A stretch of DNA of 34,933 bases from Luteimonas salinisoli (GTDB lineage Bacteria; Pseudomonadota; Gammaproteobacteria; Xanthomonadales; Xanthomonadaceae). The notes under the pieces were generated by a model. The model was not told the DNA's origin and made no database searches. It saw nothing but the letters and a program-made list of their open reading frames with translations. Made by a program: the position numbers and the translations under genes. Shown here one piece after another: positions 29,870-34,933 of the stretch. The stretch lies in assembly GCF_013425525.1 (NCBI RefSeq), contig NZ_JACCKA010000008.1:1-34933 (forward strand), read 5' to 3'. Position 1 is the stretch's first letter. The number at the start of each line of letters is the position of its first letter.

Positions 29870-30544
29870 ATGTCCTCGTTCGATGATCCCGATGCAGTCG
29901 CCAACTACCTCGCAGGACCCATCGCGAAGGTCCCCGGGCTCCTGGCGCTGCATCGGATGGCGGAGCTCCTGCTCGCGGAACGCGTGCCCGAGGACGGCCG
30001 GGTGCTGGTGCTCGGCGCGGGCGGCGGGCTGGAGCTCAAGGCGTTCGCTGCGGCACGCCCCCGATGGCGGCTGGTGGGCGTCGATCCCTCGGCGGCGATG
30101 CTCGCGCTGGCGGCGACCACGCTGGGCGATCTCGCGCCGCGTGTCGAGCTGATCGAGGGCTATGTCGATGCCGCACCCGCGGGGCCGTTCGATGGCGCCG
30201 CGTGCCTGCTGACCCTGCACTTCCTGCAACCGGAGGAGCGCCTGCGCACCCTGCGGGAGCTCCGGCGGCGGCTACGCCCCGGCGCGCCCCTGGTCGTCGC
30301 CCACCACAGCTTCGACACGACGGATGCAGGCAAGGCGCGCTGGCTCAGGCGCTACGCCGCGTTCGCTTCGCCGTCCGGAACCCTGGACACGGGCGCGGAC
30401 GCCGCGATCGCCGCCATGCGCGAGCGGCTTCCGGTCATGGCTCCCGAGGCGGAAGTCGCCTTGCTCGAGGAGGCGGGATTCGAAGGCGTCGAGCTGTTCT
30501 ATGCCGGCTTCACGTTCCGGGGGTGGGTCGGCTACCGCCGGTAG
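29870..30544 (+). CDS. Class I SAM-dependent methyltransferase
   Basis: A 224-aa protein from ATG 29870 (the longer frame to 29402 is antisense of the Rrf2 gene). The SAM-binding motif I is VLVLGAGGGLELKAFAA. Motif II is the acidic end of WRLVGVDPSAAMLALAATTL (Asp of VGVDPS), and the post-motif region is GAACLLTLHFLQPEERLRTL, with RLRPGAPLVVAHHSF as the later strand. The substrate is unknown; the small-molecule methyltransferase type is most likely. Divergent transcription from the Rrf2/oxidoreductase pair across a 51-bp region holding the palindromic operator suggests shared control. Confidence 0.85.
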   Translation: MSSFDDPDAVANYLAGPIAKVPGLLALHRMAELLLAERVPEDGRVLVLGAGGGLELKAFAAARPRWRLVGVDPSAAMLALAATTLGDLAPRVELIEGYVDAAPAGPFDGAACLLTLHFLQPEERLRTLRELRRRLRPGAPLVVAHHSFDTTDAGKARWLRRYAAFASPSGTLDTGADAAIAAMRERLPVMAPEAEVALLEEAGFEGVELFYAGFTFRGWVGYRR

Positions 30545-30750
30545 TCGGAACCTTGGTCGAAACCGACGTTTTCGCCGACATGGGCTCGAGCGGCCACGCT
30601 ACGAGCGGGGCTCCGCGTAGGAACGGCCCATGGCCGCGAAGGCCGCGGGGGCTCCGGCTGGGGCGGCGGTGATTCCCGGTGTTGGCCACGGCGCCGCCTC
30701 TCGCGCAAGGTGCGCTCATGCGCCGATGTCGCTGGTGGGTTGCTATCGCG

Positions 30751-30936
30751 TCAGGCGTCGTCGCCGTCGCGCCCCCGCACGTGCAGGCCGCCGTCGGCAT
30801 CGAGGTCCACCGAGACCTCGATCGGCCGGCAGCACACCTGGCAGTCCTCGACGTACCGCTGGTCGCCGGCGGAGCCGTCGACGGCGAGCTGGATGGTCTC
30901 GCCGCAGTAGGGGCAGGCGATGTCGATGAAGTCCAT
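30751..30936 (-). CDS. CPXCG motif cysteine-rich protein
   Basis: A 61-aa protein. [20 protein letters not shown] and [17 protein letters not shown] match the short CPXCG family (PF14255): Cys8, Cys11, Cys32 and Cys35 form a probable zinc ribbon. Cytoplasmic, function unknown, found widely in gammaproteobacteria. Its ATG overlaps the stop of the lytic transglycosylase gene (ATGA), so the two are translationally coupled. The acidic tail (GRDGDDA) is usual for the family. Confidence 0.88.
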   Translation of the reverse strand: MDFIDIACPYCGETIQLAVDGSAGDQRYVEDCQVCCRPIEVSVDLDADGGLHVRGRDGDDA

Positions 30937-31787
30937 CAGCGCGATGGCCGTTCCGGCGTGAACCCCATCGCCTCCCGGTAGCGCAGGTACAACGCCTGCA
31001 CCTTGTCGAGATAGTGCCGGGTTTCCGGAAATGGCGGCACGCCGCCGTGGAACGCCACCGCGCCGAGTCCGGCGTTGTAGGCCGCGGCCGCCAGGGTGCG
31101 ATCGCCGTCGAACCTGCGCAGCAGCATCCGCAGGTGCCGCGCTCCGCCGTCGATCGACTGCGCCGCCGACAGCGGATCGGCGACTCCGAGCTCGGCGGCG
31201 ACCGCAGGCATCAGCTGCATCACGCCCAGCGCGCCCTTCGGCGACACCGCGTCGGCGTCGAAGCCGCTCTCGGCATGGGCGATCGCGCGCAGCCAGGCAT
31301 CGTCGACGCCGGTGGCGTGCGACGCCGCGCGGAACTGTGCGTCGAAGGCGTCCATGCGTGGCGCGCCGACGCGCCCGAGCCCGGGATGGGCCGCCTCGCC
31401 CGGCGGCGTCTCCACGGTGAACTTCAGGAACACTCGCGAGCCGGGCAGGTTGCGGGTGGAATAGACCAGCCTGCCGTCCTGCTCGCGCTCGTACAGCGTG
31501 CCGCTGAAGATGCCGAAGTTGCCCCAGAGATTGGCCGGCTTGCCGGGCGCGTCGGCCACCTCGTGGGCCACGCAGCGCGACCCCGGCTCGGGCGCGGTGG
31601 CCAGGCTCACGGTGCCGTCGCGGACGCAGCGGTGGATCGTCCGCGCCGTTGCGGGCGCCGCGGCGCCGTACAGCAACACCGCCACGGCCACGGCCACGAG
31701 CACCCGGGCCCGGGCGCTGGCGGGCATCGGCGTGAGGGCTGCGGCCTTCGGGCGCTCGTCCGGCGGGGCGGTGTCAGGAAACCTCAT
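30936..31787 (-). CDS. Lytic transglycosylase (SLT domain)
   Basis: I chose ATG 31787 because GGGAGGA lies just upstream; a GTG at 31802 would put that site inside the coding region. The 283-aa product has a cytoplasmic lead and a membrane segment or signal ([20 protein letters not shown]). A small domain follows with [20 protein letters not shown] and [20 protein letters not shown]. The SLT domain is then [20 protein letters not shown] with catalytic Glu173, [39 protein letters not shown] and the final Tyr-rich helix [14 protein letters not shown]. It would cleave peptidoglycan glycan strands in the periplasm to anhydromuropeptides. Such enzymes serve wall turnover or secretion-system assembly. 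Confidence 0.9.
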   Translation of the reverse strand: MRFPDTAPPDERPKAAALTPMPASARARVLVAVAVAVLLYGAAAPATARTIHRCVRDGTVSLATAPEPGSRCVAHEVADAPGKPANLWGNFGIFSGTLYEREQDGRLVYSTRNLPGSRVFLKFTVETPPGEAAHPGLGRVGAPRMDAFDAQFRAASHATGVDDAWLRAIAHAESGFDADAVSPKGALGVMQLMPAVAAELGVADPLSAAQSIDGGARHLRMLLRRFDGDRTLAAAAYNAGLGAVAFHGGVPPFPETRHYLDKVQALYLRYREAMGFTPERPSR

Positions 31788-32026
31788 GGATCCTCCCTGC
31801 ACCCACTATCCACCTCGAACTCGGAGGCTGGGGTGAATTCAGGCGTCCCGCAGCGAAGCCAGCGAGGTCCCTTCAGCTCCGCTGGACGAGAAAGGCCACT
31901 CCGACGCCGGTAGTGCCTGCCGGGAGCTCCCTGGCCTTCGCGACCATGGGTCGCTCCTGCCGGGAGCGCTGCGCCCGCTCCGAATGGACGGGCATGGCCG
32001 CGATGCAGCCACTTTCCTCCTGCCGT

Positions 32027-32278
32027 TCACATCGGTGGCTCGATCACCTCGTCCAGGCGGTCGGATGCCACCGCGTACCCGCCATCCTCGACCTCGGCGC
32101 GCACCTCCAGCAGCTTGCCCGCCAGTTCATCGAGCTCGCCCGCGTCGGCCGCGCCGACGATCTGGATGCAGCGCGCGTTGAACCATTCCCAGAACTGGCG
32201 GAAGGTCTTGCCGTGCCAGTGTTCGTGGCGGATGCCCTGGTAGAGCTCGCCGATGGCGATGGTCAGTTCGTCGCGCAT
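32027..32278 (-). CDS. Conserved-looking hypothetical protein (83 aa)
   Basis: A small acidic protein from ATG 32278: MRDELTIAIGELYQGIRHEH, then GKTFRQFWEWFNARCIQIVG and ELDELAGKLLEVRAEVEDGG. It is aromatic-rich (WEWF) with no signal peptide. The sequence has good protein character and codon bias like its neighbours, so I take it as real although no family is recognised. It is divergent from dbpA, 62 bp apart. The 240 bp between this gene and the lytic transglycosylase start hold nothing I can identify. Confidence 0.65.
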   Translation of the reverse strand: MRDELTIAIGELYQGIRHEHWHGKTFRQFWEWFNARCIQIVGAADAGELDELAGKLLEVRAEVEDGGYAVASDRLDEVIEPPM

Positions 32279-32340
32279 CGCGTGGCCTCTCGATGTGGGG
32301 GGCGGAGGCCGATTGTGGCCGAACCTGCGATCATGCGCGC

Positions 32341-33723
32341 ATGTCCACGCCGCTCCCGTTCACCGCCCTCGCCCTGCCGCCCGCGCTGCTGCAGGGCGTC
32401 GACGCCCTCGGCTACAAGGCGATGACGCCGGTGCAGGCGCAGTGCCTGCCCGCCATCCTCGAGGGCCGCGACGTGATCGCGCAGGCGCCCACCGGCAGCG
32501 GCAAGACCGCGGCGTTCGGCCTGGGGCTGCTGTCCCGGCTGGACTCCGGGCGCATCGGCACCCAGGCGCTGGTGCTGTGCCCCACGCGCGAGCTGGCCGA
32601 CCAGGTCGGCAAGCAGCTGCGCAGGCTCGCGACCGGCATCGCCAATCTCAAGCTCTCGATCCTGTGCGGCGGCATTCCGCTCGGCCCGCAGCTGGCCTCC
32701 CTGGCGCACCCTCCACACGTCGTGGTCGGCACGCCCGGCCGCATCCTGGAGCTGACCAGGCAGCGGGCGCTGCAGTTGGACGGCGTACGCACGCTGGTCC
32801 TGGACGAGGCCGACCGCATGCTCGACATGGGCTTCGAGGAGGCGATCCGCGACATCGCCAAGCGGATGCCGAAGGACCGGCAAGGGCTGCTGTTCTCGGC
32901 CACCTTCCCCGACGCGATCCGCGTGCTGGGCAATGCGATGCTGCGCGACGCGCTGGAGGTGAGCATCGAGGGCGGGGTGCAGCCGGCCACCATCCGGCAA
33001 CTGTTCTTCGAGGTCGACCCTGCGCGTCGCGCGCCGGCCCTGGCCGCACTGTTGCTGCGTCACCGGCCGGAATCCGCCGTGGCGTTCTGCAACACGCGCG
33101 CCGATACCGTCGAGGTGGTCGGCTCGCTGTCCCACTACGGGTTCTCCGCGCTCGCCCTGCACGGCGACATGGAGCAGCGCGACCGCGACGAGGTGCTGGT
33201 GCAGTTCGCCAACCGCAGCTGCAGCGTGCTGGTGGCCAGCGACGTCGCCGCGCGCGGTCTGGATGTCGAGGACCTCGGTGCGGTGATCAACTACGAGCTG
33301 CCCACCGACCCGGACACCTACCTGCATCGCATCGGCCGCACCGGGCGCGCGGGCCGCGACGGCCTGGCGCTCAGTCTGTGCGCCCCGCGCGAATTCCCGC
33401 GCGCGAAGGCCATCGAGGAACGCCAGGGCCAGCCGCTGCGCTGGGAACCGCTGCAACCGCTGTCGGGCAAGGCGGGCAACGTCCCGGCCGCCACCATGGC
33501 CACGCTGCGCATCGATGCCGGCCGCGGCGACAAGCTGCGTGCCGGGGACATCGTCGGCGCGCTCACCGGCGAGGCCGGGCTGCACAAGGACGCGATCGGC
33601 AGGATCGACGTGTTCGCCACCCGCAGCTACGTCGCCATCGTCCGCCCGCAGGCGGCGAAGGCGCTGTCGGCCCTGCGCGAGGGCCGGATCAAGGGACGCA
33701 GGTTCCGGGTCAACCGCCTGTAG
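32341..33723 (+). CDS. dbpA: ATP-dependent RNA helicase DbpA
   Basis: A 460-aa DEAD-box protein from ATG 32341 (E. coli DbpA has 457). All helicase motifs are present: Q motif GYKAMTPVQAQCLP (24-37), motif I APTGSGKT (49-56), PTRELADQ, TPGRI, DEAD at 155-158, SAT at 186-188, then SDVAARGLD and HRIGRTGRAG. The C-terminal domain from about 385 (AATMATLRIDAGRGDKLRAG, GLHKDAIGRIDVFATRSYVA, KGRRFRVNRL) is the DbpA-type RRM, which binds hairpin 92 of 23S rRNA. It acts in late assembly of the 50S ribosomal subunit in the cytoplasm. Assignment to DbpA rests on this domain. Confidence 0.93.
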   Translation: MSTPLPFTALALPPALLQGVDALGYKAMTPVQAQCLPAILEGRDVIAQAPTGSGKTAAFGLGLLSRLDSGRIGTQALVLCPTRELADQVGKQLRRLATGIANLKLSILCGGIPLGPQLASLAHPPHVVVGTPGRILELTRQRALQLDGVRTLVLDEADRMLDMGFEEAIRDIAKRMPKDRQGLLFSATFPDAIRVLGNAMLRDALEVSIEGGVQPATIRQLFFEVDPARRAPALAALLLRHRPESAVAFCNTRADTVEVVGSLSHYGFSALALHGDMEQRDRDEVLVQFANRSCSVLVASDVAARGLDVEDLGAVINYELPTDPDTYLHRIGRTGRAGRDGLALSLCAPREFPRAKAIEERQGQPLRWEPLQPLSGKAGNVPAATMATLRIDAGRGDKLRAGDIVGALTGEAGLHKDAIGRIDVFATRSYVAIVRPQAAKALSALREGRIKGRRFRVNRL

Positions 33724-33898
33724 CCGGATCGCATCGGTCGGCGGATGCGCGCCCGGAGAACTCCGGGCCGGTCTGGTCATGCATTCGGACGGCCAGAACC
33801 GATGTTTTTCTTGTCGGCTGAACATACTTGCGCCTCATTGATCGAACGGTGCTGGGAGCGTTTGCTGGCAGCCTTGCCGAAGACCTCTCGAGGCCGCC

Positions 33899-34663
33899 AT
33901 GTACCCTGATGCAGCATCCGAGCAGATCGATTTCTTCCGCGAGCACGGCTACCTGCTGGTGAGGCAGGCCCTTCCGCGAGACGCGCTGGATGAGCTGGAG
34001 AAGCACTGCGACGTGCTGATCGCGCAGAAGCACGAGCTCGCCAACGACTGGGCCTGGAGCAGCGGGGAATCCCGGGAGAACCGCAGTTTCCGCATCGTGC
34101 AATCGTCTCCTGCCAAGGTCTGGGCAGAGATCGCCGATCAGCCTTACCGCCATTGGCTCGAGCGGTTCTCGTCGCAGTTGATGGGCCTGGACATGGCGTT
34201 CTGGTACGACCAGTTCCTCGGCAAGCCCCCGGGCAACAGCGCGGTGACGGAGTGGCATCAGGACGAGGCCTACTGGGGGCGGAACCTGGACGATCGCGGG
34301 ATCACGGGCTGGATCCCGCTGCAGGATGTGGATGCCGACAACGGATGCATGCATTTCATCGACGCAGGACACAGGCTGGGCGTGCTTGCGCATCGCCTCG
34401 TCGAAGGGGTCCAGAGCGATCTGTTGACGTGCGATGTGGACGAATCGAGCACCGTGGTCTGCCCCATGCGACGCGGCGACGTCGCATTCCACCACTCCAA
34501 GACGCCGCACATGAGCACCGCCAACCACGGTCCCGCATGGCGCAAGGCGGTCACGAACCACCTTCAGGAGCGCGGCGCCGGAGGCGAGGGCGGGCACTAT
34601 CCGTGGCGGGTGAAGGTCAACCAGCGCACCGGAGAACGCTCCCCGGTAGGAAAGAACGGGTAG
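33899..34663 (+). CDS. Phytanoyl-CoA dioxygenase (PhyH) family protein
   Basis: A 254-aa protein from ATG 33899. EQIDFFREHGYLLVRQALPR is the usual PhyH opening. The iron ligands are His120 and Asp122 in TEWHQDEAYWGR (HxD), with a distal His near 204-210 in TPHMSTANHGPAWRKAVTNH; Arg215 there is the likely 2-oxoglutarate contact. WIPLQDVDADNGCMHFIDAG is the characteristic double-stranded beta-helix segment. The enzyme would use Fe(II), 2-oxoglutarate and O2 to hydroxylate a small molecule. The bacterial substrates vary and cannot be read from the sequence. It stands alone, 175 bp after dbpA, and is followed directly by REP-like palindromes; the first overlaps its stop codon. Confidence 0.88.
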   Translation: MYPDAASEQIDFFREHGYLLVRQALPRDALDELEKHCDVLIAQKHELANDWAWSSGESRENRSFRIVQSSPAKVWAEIADQPYRHWLERFSSQLMGLDMAFWYDQFLGKPPGNSAVTEWHQDEAYWGRNLDDRGITGWIPLQDVDADNGCMHFIDAGHRLGVLAHRLVEGVQSDLLTCDVDESSTVVCPMRRGDVAFHHSKTPHMSTANHGPAWRKAVTNHLQERGAGGEGGHYPWRVKVNQRTGERSPVGKNG

Positions 34664-34742
34664 AAAATGGGGTCAGGTTCATTTTCTCGATGCCGGTGCA
34701 GAGCCCCCGACGGCGAGATAAAGAATGGTGCCAGGGACAATT
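34662..34742. repeat. REP-like palindrome plus half element
   Basis: AGAAAATG (34662-34669) pairs with CATTTTCT (34680-34687) around a loop containing GGGTCAGG. At 34724-34742 follows AATGGTGCCAGGGACAATT, one base different from the arm of the palindrome at 20580-20598 but without its partner arm. Degenerate members of the same repeat family. Confidence 0.65.
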
Positions 34743-34863
34743 TGACGGGACAGCTCACCGCGCGGATCGATGCCCCGGCCTTGCCGCCGGATGCACGAGA
34801 TGTCGATCGGCCGCCCGGCGTGCGTTCCGCGGTCCGGGCATGATTGCTCTTGCCCAGGGCAAG

Positions 34864-34928
34864 AACAGGGGTCAGAGTCGGCTTTCTTGCCGGTCCGAAA
34901 AACGGGAAAGTCCACTCTGACCCCTGTT
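34864..34928. repeat. REP-like palindrome, perfect 15-bp arms
   Basis: AACAGGGGTCAGAGT (34864-34878) is mirrored exactly by ACTCTGACCCCTGTT (34914-34928) around a 35-nt interior that itself holds CTTTC and GAAAG. It belongs to the GGGGTCAGAGT class of palindromes, distinct from but similar to the one at 20580. The window ends here, so further copies may follow. Confidence 0.8.
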
Positions 34929-34933
34929 TTATA

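Noticed and set aside
32263..33825. 520-codon minus-strand frame opposite dbpA.
   Set aside because: All DEAD-box motifs are on the plus strand; the minus frame is a GC-driven shadow.
1..34933. CRISPR arrays, tRNA or rRNA genes, and prophage structural genes.
   Set aside because: I looked for regularly spaced repeats, cloverleaf-like sequences and phage capsid or integrase motifs and saw none.

Overview
The window looks like chromosome from a high-GC gammaproteobacterium of the Lysobacterales (Xanthomonadaceae-like: Lysobacter, Luteimonas and relatives). This rests on the strong GC bias, the mix of housekeeping genes (rluF, dbpA, a cold-shock gene), many small secreted or lipid-anchored proteins, and short palindromes built on GTGTCAGGGACAATT / GGGGTCAGAGT, which I associate with that group. 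No rRNA, tRNA, CRISPR array or intact transposase gene was seen. An IS3-type transposase scrap and several degenerate palindromes remain.

Layout. Positions 1-3000 hold small unrecognised genes mixed with element debris. Positions 3100-5460 hold a secreted YciI-like protein, an AraC-type regulator and a divergent NAD(P)-dependent epimerase-type reductase. Positions 5490-9795 (minus strand) form the most striking unit, a type VI secretion cargo operon: PAAR tip protein, DUF4123 adaptor/chaperone, an unknown 116-aa protein, a Tox-REase-5-type nuclease toxin, and three tandem Imm52-like immunity paralogues. The genes abut or overlap down to the first immunity gene. The immunity array has a mosaic pattern: the first and third copies are nearly identical in their C-terminal halves but clearly diverged in their N-terminal halves.

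Positions 10146-17435 (plus strand) are a run of poorly characterised genes. They include a 277-aa protein with a YNWDGGK region followed by a lipoprotein, an alanine-zipper lipoprotein next to an L,D-transpeptidase that seems to lack a normal start codon, a DUF6714-like protein, a membrane protein and a large lipoprotein. A 926-aa DUF2339 polytopic membrane protein follows. Then come an NAD(P)H:quinone oxidoreductase-like flavoprotein and a stand-alone GSU2403-family nucleotidyltransferase. The latter is preceded by two 33-bp palindromes in exact 40-bp register and lies against a truncated secreted-protein gene, as expected of an inserted defence- or toxin-like module.

Positions 22729-34663 are more conventional: rluF; a TonB-dependent receptor divergent from its probable OmpR-type two-component system; a cold-shock gene with a clear terminator; an Rrf2 regulator and thioredoxin-reductase-like flavoprotein divergent from a methyltransferase across a palindromic operator; a lytic transglycosylase with a CPXCG protein; dbpA; and a phytanoyl-CoA dioxygenase-family protein. 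The window ends in a cluster of REP-like palindromes.

All functional names come from motif recognition by eye; no database search was run.
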